60,191 nt of DNA from Bacteroidaceae bacterium (GTDB lineage Bacteria > Bacteroidota > Bacteroidia > Bacteroidales > Bacteroidaceae). A program made the translations under genes and the position numbers. The notes beneath the pieces were generated by a model. The model was not told the DNA's origin and searched no databases. It saw nothing but the letters and a program-made list of their open reading frames with translations. The DNA lies in NCBI GenBank assembly GCA_017464815.1, contig JAFTYI010000003.1, forward strand, positions 1-60,191, read 5' to 3'. This document shows positions 36,209 to 45,232 of this stretch, one piece after another; within the stretch, counting starts at the first letter, position 1, and each line of letters begins with the position of its first letter.

Positions 36209-37462
36209 ATGAAGAAAATACTGACGTTTGTTATATCTATTTTTATATCCGCCATTGGCACAAAAGCTCAAGAAAGCACCCCCGCGACGGGGCCATTGGC
36301 TGAGGGCATCGACCCCATGGAAATGCCCGAAGCCATGCTCTTCCACGTGGACACGTTGCTGATGGATTGGCACGCCAAGCACCTCCTTTCGCCCGCATCG
36401 AGCGGATTGATAATGGACACGGTGGAGGTGGCCAGCGACTCGGTGTATGCCGACCGCCTCGCACGCATCCCCTCGGTGATGGACATGCCTTACAACGACG
36501 TGGTGAGGAAGTACATCGACCAATACACCGGCCCTATGCGCTCAAAGGTGTCCTACCTGTTGGGTGCCATGAACTTCTACACACCCATCTTTGAAGAGGC
36601 ACTGGCCATGTACGACCTGCCCAATGAACTGAAGTACCTGCCCGTCATTGAATCGTCGCTGAATCCCAAAGCCGTGTCGCGAGCCGGAGCTGCCGGCCTC
36701 TGGCAATTCATGGTGAAGACGGGCAAGCTCTACAACCTGAAGTACAACAGTCTGGTGGACGAGCGGATGGATCCCGTGAAGTCGAGCTTTGCCGCAGCCC
36801 GCTATCTGAAGGACTTGTATGGCATTTACCACGACTGGATTCTGGTGATTGCGGCCTACAATTGTGGCCCTGGCAACGTCAACAAAGCCATCCATCGGGC
36901 AAACGGAAGTGGCGACTATTGGGAAATCTATCCCTATCTGCCACGCGAGACACGCGGATATGTGCCGGCCTTCATTGCGGCTAACTACATCATGAACTAC
37001 TATTGCATGCATAACATCGCACCCATGAACGCACAATTACCCCATGGTACCGACACGTTGCACGTCAGCCGTAACCTCCACTTCCAACAGGTGGTTGACC
37101 TTTGTCACGTGGACATGGAGGCCATGCGCGCACTGAATCCGCAATATCGGAAAGACGTGGTGCCGGGCGAAAGCATGCATTGCATCCTGCGCCTGCCGTT
37201 TGACGCCGTGGCCATGTTCATCGAGAATGGCGACTCCGTCTACAACCACAAGGCGAAAGAATTGCTGAGCCGACGCAAGTATGTCGACCTGAAGACTTCG
37301 CGGAAGGGTGGTGGAGGATTCTTCTACCACACCATCAAGAACGGTGAGACACTGGGAAGCATTGCCCGCAAGTATGGCACAACGGTGAAAGCCCTCCGCG
37401 AGGAAAACGACATGAGGAACAACAACATACGAGCCGGAAAACGCTTGCGCATTCCCCAATGA
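36209..37462 (+). CDS. mltD: Membrane-bound lytic murein transglycosylase D-like protein
   Basis: The protein has 417 residues: signal peptide (to about TKAQE), an SLT domain with the catalytic Glu in VIESSLNPKAVSRAGAAGLW and the AAYNCGPGNVNKAI and YWEIYPYLPRETRGYVP segments, and one C-terminal LysM domain (YHTIKNGETLGSIARKYGTT). It cuts peptidoglycan to anhydro-MurNAc products. No lipobox is seen, so it may be soluble in the periplasm. Confidence 0.93.
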   Translation: MKKILTFVISIFISAIGTKAQESTPATGPLAEGIDPMEMPEAMLFHVDTLLMDWHAKHLLSPASSGLIMDTVEVASDSVYADRLARIPSVMDMPYNDVVRKYIDQYTGPMRSKVSYLLGAMNFYTPIFEEALAMYDLPNELKYLPVIESSLNPKAVSRAGAAGLWQFMVKTGKLYNLKYNSLVDERMDPVKSSFAAARYLKDLYGIYHDWILVIAAYNCGPGNVNKAIHRANGSGDYWEIYPYLPRETRGYVPAFIAANYIMNYYCMHNIAPMNAQLPHGTDTLHVSRNLHFQQVVDLCHVDMEAMRALNPQYRKDVVPGESMHCILRLPFDAVAMFIENGDSVYNHKAKELLSRRKYVDLKTSRKGGGGFFYHTIKNGETLGSIARKYGTTVKALREENDMRNNNIRAGKRLRIPQ

Positions 37463-37534
37463 CAAAAGTGTGACAAAAAAAAGAAACAGAGAACTCGCCA
37501 ATCACAATCAACCATTGACAATTCATGATTCATT

Positions 37535-39799
37535 ATGGATGAGCAACATAAACAAAAGGAATTGGAAGAAGAAAAAATGGTGAACGACGCTTTCCAAAAG
37601 CTGCTCGACACCTATTTGGCCTCCAAGCATCGGAAGAAAATCGAAATCATAACCAAAGCATTCAACTTTGCCAAGCAGGCCCACAAGGGAGTGCGCCGAC
37701 GCTCGGGAGAGCCTTACATCATGCACCCGTTGGCCGTGGCACAAATCGTGTGTCAGGAGATAGGGCTCGGCTCCACCTCCATCTGCTCGGCCTTGTTGCA
37801 CGATGTGGTGGAGGACACCGACTACACGGTGGAGGACATCTCCAACATCTTTGGCCCCAAGATTGCCCAGATTGTTGACGGATTGACAAAGATTTCGGGA
37901 GGTATCTTCGGCGACCGAGCCTCGAGTCAGGCCGAAAACTTCAAGAAACTGTTGCTCACCATGAGCGAGGACATCCGCGTCATCCTCATCAAAATGGCCG
38001 ACCGGTTGCACAACATGCGCACCCTCGGTTCGATGCTTCCCAACAAGCAGTACAAGATTGCCGGAGAGACGCTCTACATCTATGCTCCGCTTGCCAACCG
38101 ACTGGGATTGAACCGCATCAAGAGCGAGTTGGAGGACCTCAGCTTCAAATACGAACACCCCGAGACCTACAAGGAGATAACGGACAAGTTGCAAGCTACC
38201 CATCTCGAGCGACGGAGTGTGTTTGAGGACTTCATCACTCCCATCAAAGAGCGATTGGACGAGATGGGATTCAAATACCGCATCGAAGACCGCATCAAGA
38301 CTCCCTACTCAATATGGAACAAGATGCAAACCAAGCATGTGACTTTTGAGGAAATCTACGACATCTTGGCCGTGCGCATCATCTTTACCCCCATTGTGCC
38401 ACAAGAGGAGTTGAACGAATGCTTCGACATCTACGTGTCGATGTGTAAAATCTACAAATCACACCCCGATCGCCTGCGCGATTGGATAAGCCATCCTAAG
38501 GCCAATGGCTACCAGGCACTGCACACCACGCTGATGAGCAATCATGGCGAGTGGATTGAGGTGCAAATCCGTAGCGAGCGCATGAACGACGTGGCCGAAC
38601 ATGGCTTTGCCGCCCATTGGAAATACAAGGATGGTGGCGGAAGCGAGGACGAGGGCGAGCTGGACAAATGGCTCCACACCATCAAAGAGATTCTGGACGA
38701 CCCGCAACCCGATGCCATGGACTTCCTCGACACCATCAAACTGAACCTGTTTGCCTCGGAAATATTCGTCTTCACCCCGAAGGGAGAAATCAAGACCATG
38801 CCACAAAACAGCACGGCACTTGACTTTGCCTTCACCATCCACACCTTCCTTGGAAGCCATTGCATCGGTGCCAAGGTGAACCACAAACTGGTGCCCTTGA
38901 GCCACACGTTGCAGAGTGGCGACCAGGTGGAAATCATCACATCGAAGAATCAGCACGTGACCGAGTCGTGGCTCAACTTTGCCACCACAGCCAAGGCCAA
39001 ATCAAAAATCACGGCCATCCTCCGCAAGGAGCAACGCCTGGCACAAAAGGCGGGTGAAGAGATGGTCAACGAATTCTTGACGGAGGCCGACCTTGAAGTG
39101 TCGACAATCAACGTGGAGAAAATCTGCAAGTTTCACGAACTGCAAACCAAGGAAGAACTCTACATGGCCATCGGCAACAAGAAGATTGTCTTGGGTGAAG
39201 CCGACTTGGACATGTTGCGCGAAAAGGCCCAAAGCGGTGCCAACTGGAAACGCTACCTCACCTTCCCCTTCGCCGGAGGAAAGAGCAAGAAGGAGGAGAA
39301 AAAGGCCGAGAAGAATAAAAAGCCTGCAACCAAGGAAATTGACCGCAAGAAGACAATCGAACTGACCGAAGATGACATTCAGGAAAGCTACATCATTGCC
39401 GATTGTTGCAAGCCCATCCCTGGTGACCACGTGCTCGGATTCATTGATGATGACAACCGCATCGTCATCCACAAGCGCCAATGCCCCGTAGCCGCCCGTC
39501 TGAAGAGCAGTTATGGAAACCGCATTCTGGCTGCCAAATGGAATACCCACAAGAAACTCTATTTCCCCGTAAATCTGCATCTCGAGGGTATCGACGGAGT
39601 GGGCGTGCTCAACTCCATCACCGAAATCATTTCGCGACAGATGAACGTGAACATCCATCGCCTTTCATTCGAAACCAACGATGGCATCTTCAACGGAGAT
39701 ATCCAACTCTACGTACACGATGTGGAGGACGTGACAACCATCAGTCGCAACTTGAAGAAGATTGAGCAAATCAAGAGCGTCAGTCGCGTCGAGAAATAG
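37535..39799 (+). CDS. rel: Bifunctional (p)ppGpp synthetase/hydrolase (Rel/SpoT)
   Basis: The protein has 754 residues. The HD hydrolase site is complete: GEPYIMHPLAVAQ and SALLHDVVEDTDYT, with DGLTKISGG and KMADRLHNMRTL. The synthetase domain (IEDRIKTPYSIWNKMQTK, AVRIIF, ANGYQALHTTLM, EVQIRSERMN), TGS domain (IFVFTPKGEIKTMP) and a C-terminal ACT domain follow. It can both make and destroy (p)ppGpp, complementing the RSH at 2829 whose hydrolase site is lost. A Lys-rich stretch lies near residue 585-605. It ends at a hairpin at 39802-39826. Confidence 0.96.
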   Translation: MDEQHKQKELEEEKMVNDAFQKLLDTYLASKHRKKIEIITKAFNFAKQAHKGVRRRSGEPYIMHPLAVAQIVCQEIGLGSTSICSALLHDVVEDTDYTVEDISNIFGPKIAQIVDGLTKISGGIFGDRASSQAENFKKLLLTMSEDIRVILIKMADRLHNMRTLGSMLPNKQYKIAGETLYIYAPLANRLGLNRIKSELEDLSFKYEHPETYKEITDKLQATHLERRSVFEDFITPIKERLDEMGFKYRIEDRIKTPYSIWNKMQTKHVTFEEIYDILAVRIIFTPIVPQEELNECFDIYVSMCKIYKSHPDRLRDWISHPKANGYQALHTTLMSNHGEWIEVQIRSERMNDVAEHGFAAHWKYKDGGGSEDEGELDKWLHTIKEILDDPQPDAMDFLDTIKLNLFASEIFVFTPKGEIKTMPQNSTALDFAFTIHTFLGSHCIGAKVNHKLVPLSHTLQSGDQVEIITSKNQHVTESWLNFATTAKAKSKITAILRKEQRLAQKAGEEMVNEFLTEADLEVSTINVEKICKFHELQTKEELYMAIGNKKIVLGEADLDMLREKAQSGANWKRYLTFPFAGGKSKKEEKKAEKNKKPATKEIDRKKTIELTEDDIQESYIIADCCKPIPGDHVLGFIDDDNRIVIHKRQCPVAARLKSSYGNRILAAKWNTHKKLYFPVNLHLEGIDGVGVLNSITEIISRQMNVNIHRLSFETNDGIFNGDIQLYVHDVEDVTTISRNLKKIEQIKSVSRVEK

Positions 39800-39801
39800 G
39801 T

Positions 39802-39826
39802 CTTTCACCCTCTGCTTGGGTGAAAG
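39802..39826 (+). terminator. Hairpin after rel
   Basis: CTTTCACCC (39802-39810) pairs with GGGTGAAAG (39818-39826) around TCTGCTT, three bases after the rel stop codon. The following sequence is not a strong T-tract, so it may protect the mRNA end or only weaken read-through into radA. Confidence 0.5.
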
Positions 39827-39883
39827 GCATTGCCTCCTCTCTTCTTATTTATACATAAAAACTCTACCAAACACCTTGAACGT

Positions 39884-41266
39884 ATGGCTAAAGACAAAAC
39901 CGTGTATGTATGCTCGAAGTGCGGAAACGACTCGCCCAAGTGGGTGGGAAAGTGTCCGGCATGTGGCGCTTGGAATGCCTATGTCGAGCAGGTTGTCCGC
40001 AAAGAGTCACCCGCCAGTCAGGCACGGGCAGCCCAGGTGGGTGCCCTTTATGCAAACAAACCCACTCCTTTGCCTTTCCGCTCCATCGAGACGGGTGTCG
40101 AGGTGCGCATCGACATGAACGATGCGGAGTTGAACCGCGTGTTGGGCGGAGGGTTGGTGCCAGGCTCATTGGTGTTGTTGGGTGGCGAGCCGGGCATCGG
40201 TAAGTCGACCCTTGTCCTGCAGACGGTTTTGCGAATGACTGGCAAACGCATCCTATACGTCAGTGGTGAGGAGAGCTCGCGCCAATTGAAGTTGCGAGCC
40301 GAGCGCATCGACCACACACCCTCTGACGATTGCCAGGTCGTGTGTGAGACCTCGCTCGAACAAATCTATACCCACATTAAGAACGTGAAGCCCGAGTTGG
40401 TGGTGATTGACTCTATCCAAACCATTGCGACCGAGGTGGTTGAGTCATCACCCGGCAGCATCACCCAAGTGCGCGAATGTGCCGCCTCCATCCTGAAGTT
40501 TGCCAAGGAGACAGGTACTCCCGTCATCCTCATCGGCCACATCAACAAGGAGGGTTCGATTGCAGGCCCCAAGGTGCTTGAGCACATTGTTGACACCGTG
40601 CTTCAGTTCGAGGGCGACCAACACTATATGTACCGCATCCTGCGCAGCATCAAGAACCGTTTTGGAAGCACTGCTGAACTGGGCATATACGAAATGCGTC
40701 AGGACGGATTGCGTCAAGTGAGCAACCCCAGTGAACTGCTTCTCAGTAGCGAACACGAGGGGATGAGTGGTGTGGCCGTGGCTTGCACCATCGAGGGTGT
40801 GCGCCCCTTCCTCATCGAGACACAAGCCTTGGTGAGCACCGCCGCATACGGCACTCCGCAACGCTCGGCCACGGGATTCGACAACCGACGGATGAATATG
40901 TTGCTGGCCGTGTTGGAGAAACGTGTCGGCTTCAAGTTGGCACAGAAGGACGTATTCCTTAACATTGCCGGAGGATTGCGGGTAAACGACCCGGCCATCG
41001 ACCTGGCCGTTATCACCTCGATACTCAGCAGCAACATGGATGCACCCGTCGAACACGGTGTGTGTATGACGGGTGAGGTAGGCCTATCTGGAGAAATACG
41101 TCCTGTGAGCCGCATCGAACAACGCATTGCCGAAGCTGAGAAATTGGGCTTCACCTCCATCATCATCCCCCGCTACAACATGCAGGGGATTGACAAGTCA
41201 AAGTACAAGATTGAAATCACTCCCGTGCGCAAAGTGGAAGAGGCTTTCCGCCTTATTTTCGGATAA
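39884..41266 (+). CDS. radA: DNA repair protein RadA
   Basis: The protein has 460 residues. The N-terminal zinc finger is VCSKCGNDSPKWVGKCPACG. The RecA-like core has GGEPGIGKSTLVLQ, the KNRFGS loop and YVSGEESSRQ. The C-terminal Lon-like domain includes GGLRVNDPAIDLAV. It promotes branch migration in recombination. The start is set by the zinc finger; the in-frame ATG at 39830 is not supported. Confidence 0.96.
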   Translation: MAKDKTVYVCSKCGNDSPKWVGKCPACGAWNAYVEQVVRKESPASQARAAQVGALYANKPTPLPFRSIETGVEVRIDMNDAELNRVLGGGLVPGSLVLLGGEPGIGKSTLVLQTVLRMTGKRILYVSGEESSRQLKLRAERIDHTPSDDCQVVCETSLEQIYTHIKNVKPELVVIDSIQTIATEVVESSPGSITQVRECAASILKFAKETGTPVILIGHINKEGSIAGPKVLEHIVDTVLQFEGDQHYMYRILRSIKNRFGSTAELGIYEMRQDGLRQVSNPSELLLSSEHEGMSGVAVACTIEGVRPFLIETQALVSTAAYGTPQRSATGFDNRRMNMLLAVLEKRVGFKLAQKDVFLNIAGGLRVNDPAIDLAVITSILSSNMDAPVEHGVCMTGEVGLSGEIRPVSRIEQRIAEAEKLGFTSIIIPRYNMQGIDKSKYKIEITPVRKVEEAFRLIFG

Positions 41267-41323
41267 TTTCATTGTTGTTTTCTGTATCGCATTGTCTTCT
41301 TATAATAAAGCATTATTCAGTAT

Positions 41324-41827
41324 ATGGAAGTGACATTCACCTTTTCTCCCGACTTGGACAAGGCCAGCAAATATAAAGAATTTATCCCCCAACTGGCTCT
41401 GTTGATTGAGGACGAGCACGAGGAGGTGAGCGTGCTTGCCAACGTCAGTGCCGCTCTCAAGGAGTGTTTCGGATGGTTTTGGATAGGCTTCTACCTGGTG
41501 CGTGGCGAACAGTTGGTGCTTGGCCCTTTCCAAGGGAGCACGGCCTGCTATCGCATCCGCAAGGGCAGGGGAGTGTGTGGCACGGCTTGGAGTGAAGGGT
41601 GCACTCAAGTGGTGCCCGATGTCGAGCGCTTCCCCGGACACATAGCCTGTAGCAGCCTTTCGCGCTCGGAAATCGTTGTGCCTCTTTATAATAAGGATGG
41701 CCACGTGTGCGCCGTCCTTGACATTGACAGTGAACACCTGGCCACCTTTGATGATGTTGACCGGCAATACCTGGAAGAACTTTGCCGGATAGTGGAAAAG
41801 ACCATTTACCACACGTCGCAACTCTGA
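41324..41827 (+). CDS. msrC: Free methionine-(R)-sulfoxide reductase (GAF domain)
   Basis: The protein has 167 residues, a single GAF domain. All three cysteines used by fRMsr are present: STACYRI, GRGVCGTA and HIACSS. It reduces free Met-R-sulfoxide. Its 3' end overlaps the end of the GH28 gene on the other strand by 22 bp. Confidence 0.93.
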   Translation: MEVTFTFSPDLDKASKYKEFIPQLALLIEDEHEEVSVLANVSAALKECFGWFWIGFYLVRGEQLVLGPFQGSTACYRIRKGRGVCGTAWSEGCTQVVPDVERFPGHIACSSLSRSEIVVPLYNKDGHVCAVLDIDSEHLATFDDVDRQYLEELCRIVEKTIYHTSQL

Positions 41828-43203
41828 CGCTCTTTGCTCTCTTCGGGATATTCGGGCACGGCCTCTCCGTTGACCGTTGATTCCTTGAAGGAGATGTTTT
41901 CCGTGTAGATGAGGTAATAGGGGCGCTCGGCCTTATCCACGTGGAAGTTGGTCACTTCGATGTTGCGGATGGGTTTCTCCTCGTTGCCATCCATGAAGAT
42001 GGCGTAGTGGTCGGCCGTGCGTGCATGCACGTTGCTTATCTTGAAGTCCTCGTAGCGTGCCTGATAGTTGCCTCCACGGAAGCCGAAGTAGTTCGTTTCG
42101 AAACGGAGGATGGCACCAAGGGCACGTTCAATGGTGATGTTGTTCACGTGCACATTGCGGATGTATCCGCCACGGTCGCGGTTCGACTTGAAGTACAATG
42201 CATTTTTTACCGTACCAATCTCGATGTTGTCCATATACACGTTGGCCACTCCGCCCGACATCTCGCTACCGATGCAGAGGCCGTTGCACTCCGAGTAGAA
42301 GAGGCAGTTGCGGATGACGATGTTTTCTGACGGGCGTCCGATGCTTCGTCCGTCTGTGTCGCGTCCGGCTTTGATGGCTATTGCATCGTCTCCCGTGCGG
42401 AAGGTACAGTTCTCAATCAACACGTTGGAGGTCGATTCGGGGTCACACCCGTCGTTGTTGGGGAAATGACTGTCGATGGTCACCCCACGCACGATGACGT
42501 TGTCGCAATACACCGGGTGAATCGTCCAGAAGGGCGAATCCTTGATGGTGATGTCCTCCAACAGGATGCGCGAGCAACCGAGGAATTGCATGCACGAGGG
42601 ACGCAGGATGGTGCCTTTGCCGAAGACTCGCTCGTTTACCGGAGTGAGCTTGTCGCCCATCTCGCGCAGACGGTCACGGTCGGGGGCCTCTTGTGTTGAC
42701 CATGGGGCAAACTCCTTGCCACCTTGGGCATCGATGGTTCCTTTGCCCGTGATGGCAATGTTGGTACAATGGTAAGCATACACCATGGGCGAGTGGCCAT
42801 ACAGCTCAGTACCTTCCCAACGGGTGAGCACCACGGGCAGGAAGTCGTCCGCCCGTCCGCTGAATTGCAAGTAAGCCCCTTCCTCCAGGTGAAGGTTCAC
42901 GTTGCTTTTCAATTTCAAGGGGCCATTCAGTGCATAATGTCCCGCTTTCACAACCACTTTACCTCCACCGGCCAACGAGCATGAGTCGATGGCTTGTTGA
43001 AGCGCCTTCAGTGGTTCACTTTCATGAGACTCTACCTCTATCACCCGATTAGGGAAAGCCGTGGTGGCAATGCGGTTCACAATCTGTTCTTGGGGAGTCA
43101 ACCCGTTCGTCTGTTCTCCTTTGCTCTTTGTGCAAACTCCTGTGCACGCTCCCATTACCGCACTCGCGACAATGAGGAGTAAGATATGTTTTCCTGTCTT
43201 CAT
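41806..43203 (-). CDS. GH28 family glycoside hydrolase, polygalacturonase-like, lipoprotein
   Basis: The protein has 465 residues. A lipoprotein signal (VASAVMGAC) places it in the envelope, probably facing outward. The right-handed beta-helix has the GH28 active-site motifs NNDGCDPES, GDDAIAIKAG, GSEMSGG and a following R-G-G. It should hydrolyse galacturonan in pectin; exo or endo action cannot be decided. It is 16 bp downstream of the GH43 gene and shares its promoter. The start at 43203 is preferred because it gives the lipobox; an ATG at 43227 adds eight residues. Confidence 0.9.
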   Translation of the reverse strand: MKTGKHILLLIVASAVMGACTGVCTKSKGEQTNGLTPQEQIVNRIATTAFPNRVIEVESHESEPLKALQQAIDSCSLAGGGKVVVKAGHYALNGPLKLKSNVNLHLEEGAYLQFSGRADDFLPVVLTRWEGTELYGHSPMVYAYHCTNIAITGKGTIDAQGGKEFAPWSTQEAPDRDRLREMGDKLTPVNERVFGKGTILRPSCMQFLGCSRILLEDITIKDSPFWTIHPVYCDNVIVRGVTIDSHFPNNDGCDPESTSNVLIENCTFRTGDDAIAIKAGRDTDGRSIGRPSENIVIRNCLFYSECNGLCIGSEMSGGVANVYMDNIEIGTVKNALYFKSNRDRGGYIRNVHVNNITIERALGAILRFETNYFGFRGGNYQARYEDFKISNVHARTADHYAIFMDGNEEKPIRNIEVTNFHVDKAERPYYLIYTENISFKESTVNGEAVPEYPEESKERQSCDVW

Positions 43204-43219
43204 GTTTTTTGTAACATAG

Positions 43220-45025
43220 TTAGTCATTAATATGGTATTTCACCCAATCAAATTTGGCCTTACCGCCTTCTCCCTCAGTTGTGTAGCAGAAGAGGGCAGG
43301 GCGCACTCCCTTCCAATGGCCGAAGCGCATGGCAAAGGGTTCACCAATGGGGGTGAAGGCTTTGTCCGTGTCAACATAGGAGTAGGAGAAGCTGTAGACA
43401 TTGCGAAGCCCGTCGAGGTGGAGGCGCAGGTAGATGGTCTTTTTTGTGACGGTCAACGAGTTCTTGTCCGTGCGTCCGTCTTCCTTTTGAGGGGGATTGT
43501 TTGTTGCGCCACTTCTGAACTTGTCGCTTGCCGTGGCTTCATCTTCGCCGACATAGAGGTGGAGTTTCCCATCCACCTTCTTCACGCCCACCTGATGGTT
43601 GACTTTGCCCATACAGGCCAATCCCGCATGGTCGCCATCCTTCAGTGCCGACGCATCCAACTTGATGGTGAACTGCCCCGTGTATCCCATCGACTTCTGG
43701 GTGAGGGTGTTGCGTGCCTTCTTGAACGATTCGCTGGGCAGGGCATGAAGGGTCAAGTGCCCCTTATGCTCGGTCAGCGACCATGCCTCGTCCACGGGAT
43801 TGTGGTTGAATTGCCACTGGAGGCCGAGGTCAGGGGAGTTGAACTCATCGCTGGTGGCAGGGAGGTTTTTAGGAGAAGGGGAAGTTATAGATGAACTTGA
43901 AGAATCAGATGACGAACTAGATGAACTAGAATCGCCAGATGAGCTAGATAATATAGATGTTTTAGAATTTCTAGCCAATCTAGAAAAACCAGAAACGCTG
44001 GACAATCTGGGATCTCTAGAATTATCTGTATCAAGTGTTTCACTCTTTGCCAAGGTCCAACCGGGCATACGCCAACTGGGCACCGGTTCGCCAATGCCAT
44101 TCATGTTCTGGTCGACACCGATGACGGGCCATCCGTCGCGCCAATGCATGGGTTGCAGGTGCACCACGCGACCGATGGGGTTGAACTGTTGGAAGTGGAG
44201 AAACCACCATTCGCCCTCGGGAGTATCCACCATTGCTCCCTGATGAGGACCGTTGACGGGGGTTATGCCTTGCTCGAGCACCACCTTCTTCTCGTAAGGG
44301 CCATAGATGTTGCGCGAGCGGAGCACCGTCTGCCAACCACTCTCCACACCCCCTTCGGGGATTGAGAGGTAGTAGTAACCGTCGCGCTTGTGAATCTTTG
44401 TGCCTTCGGCCACGGGGCCTGTGTACACCGTACGTCCTTCGTCGAGCAGACGTTTCCCGTCGGGCGACATCCGATGGATGATGATGGGGCCTGCCCCATG
44501 CTTGCTACGTCCGAGGTAGGCCTTTCCGTCTTCGTCCCAAAAGGGGCAAGGGTCTTCCCACTTCTCCACCTTCTCCACCAGGTGAAGCGGTGTCCATGGG
44601 CCTCGCGGGTCGGTGGCTTGTGTCATGAAGAGCCCCTCGTGCGGTGTGCAGAAGAAGACCCAGAACTTCCCGTCGTGGTATCGTATGGCCGGTGCCCACG
44701 AGCCTCCGGCATAGCGTTCGTTGGTCTCCCATTTGGGGAAATCCAGCCGGTCATAGAGTTGGGCAATCAGTGTCCAGTTCACCAAATCATCAGACTCCAG
44801 CACTTGCATTCCCATAAAATGGAAGTCCGATGCCACCATATAATACTTGTCGCCCACGCGGATAGCGTCGGGGTCGGAGTAGTCGGCATTCAGAATAGGG
44901 TTCACATACGTGCCATTTCCCTGATCGCCCCATGTGGTGAGTATGGGGCGTGTGTCGGCATTGTCCTGCGCCATACCGCTGAGCGAGGCGGTCAAGAGAA
45001 GGACTGGAATTATCTTTTTCTTCAT
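43220..45025 (-). CDS. GH43 family glycoside hydrolase with Ser-rich repeat linker
   Basis: The protein has 601 residues: signal peptide (to about SGMAQ), a five-blade GH43 domain (ADYSDPDAIRVGDKYYMVAS with the catalytic Asp, WAPAIRYHDGKFWVFF, then the WEDPCPFWDEDG and GPVAEGTKIHKRDGYYYLS Glu segments), a linker at about 331-381 almost entirely Ser/Asp-rich, and a C-terminal beta-sandwich (about 390-600). GH43 enzymes with this C-terminal domain act on arabinan or xylan side chains. The linker is coded by a 9-bp tandem repeat. The promoter at 45076-45107 rules out the ATG at 45079; 45040 is an alternative start. Confidence 0.9.
   Translation of the reverse strand: MKKKIIPVLLLTASLSGMAQDNADTRPILTTWGDQGNGTYVNPILNADYSDPDAIRVGDKYYMVASDFHFMGMQVLESDDLVNWTLIAQLYDRLDFPKWETNERYAGGSWAPAIRYHDGKFWVFFCTPHEGLFMTQATDPRGPWTPLHLVEKVEKWEDPCPFWDEDGKAYLGRSKHGAGPIIIHRMSPDGKRLLDEGRTVYTGPVAEGTKIHKRDGYYYLSIPEGGVESGWQTVLRSRNIYGPYEKKVVLEQGITPVNGPHQGAMVDTPEGEWWFLHFQQFNPIGRVVHLQPMHWRDGWPVIGVDQNMNGIGEPVPSWRMPGWTLAKSETLDTDNSRDPRLSSVSGFSRLARNSKTSILSSSSGDSSSSSSSSDSSSSSITSPSPKNLPATSDEFNSPDLGLQWQFNHNPVDEAWSLTEHKGHLTLHALPSESFKKARNTLTQKSMGYTGQFTIKLDASALKDGDHAGLACMGKVNHQVGVKKVDGKLHLYVGEDEATASDKFRSGATNNPPQKEDGRTDKNSLTVTKKTIYLRLHLDGLRNVYSFSYSYVDTDKAFTPIGEPFAMRFGHWKGVRPALFCYTTEGEGGKAKFDWVKYHIND
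43883..44033. repeat. 9-bp-period array inside the GH43 gene
   Basis: About seventeen 9-mers of the form NNNNNCTAG or CCAG/CTGG run through the linker coding region (plus-strand view). Nine is a multiple of three, so unit gain or loss keeps the frame. In the coding strand it yields Ser-rich residues; on the other strand it leaves an open acidic frame that I do not call as a gene. Confidence 0.75.
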
Positions 45026-45075
45026 GGCTTGATACCTTGTCATTTGCGTTATAATGTTTTTGAAAACATGGTCAT

Positions 45076-45107
45076 GCAAAGGTAAAAGTTATTTTTATAT
45101 CTTGCAA
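45076..45107 (-). promoter_or_regulatory. Promoter of the GH43-GH28 operon
   Basis: On the minus strand the -7 box TACCTTTG is at 45076-45083 and the -33 TTTG at 45104-45107, 20 bp apart. It predicts a start near 45069. It is divergent from the pectate lyase promoter, whose -7 box TATATTTG is at 45179-45186. Confidence 0.75.
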
Positions 45108-45232
45108 AATTAAGGGAAAAATATTGGGATAGAGACAAAAAGTATAGACAAAAAAGCTTGTTTTCGTGGATTAATGCTTATATTTGCAGGCTCTTAGCAG
45201 AAAAGGAACTAAAAACAAATACATTTATTGAC

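Noticed and set aside
43800-44243. An acidic Leu/Asp/Glu-rich protein on the plus strand opposite the GH43 gene
   Set aside because: It is the antisense reading of the GH43 linker repeat; the minus-strand gene has full domain support.
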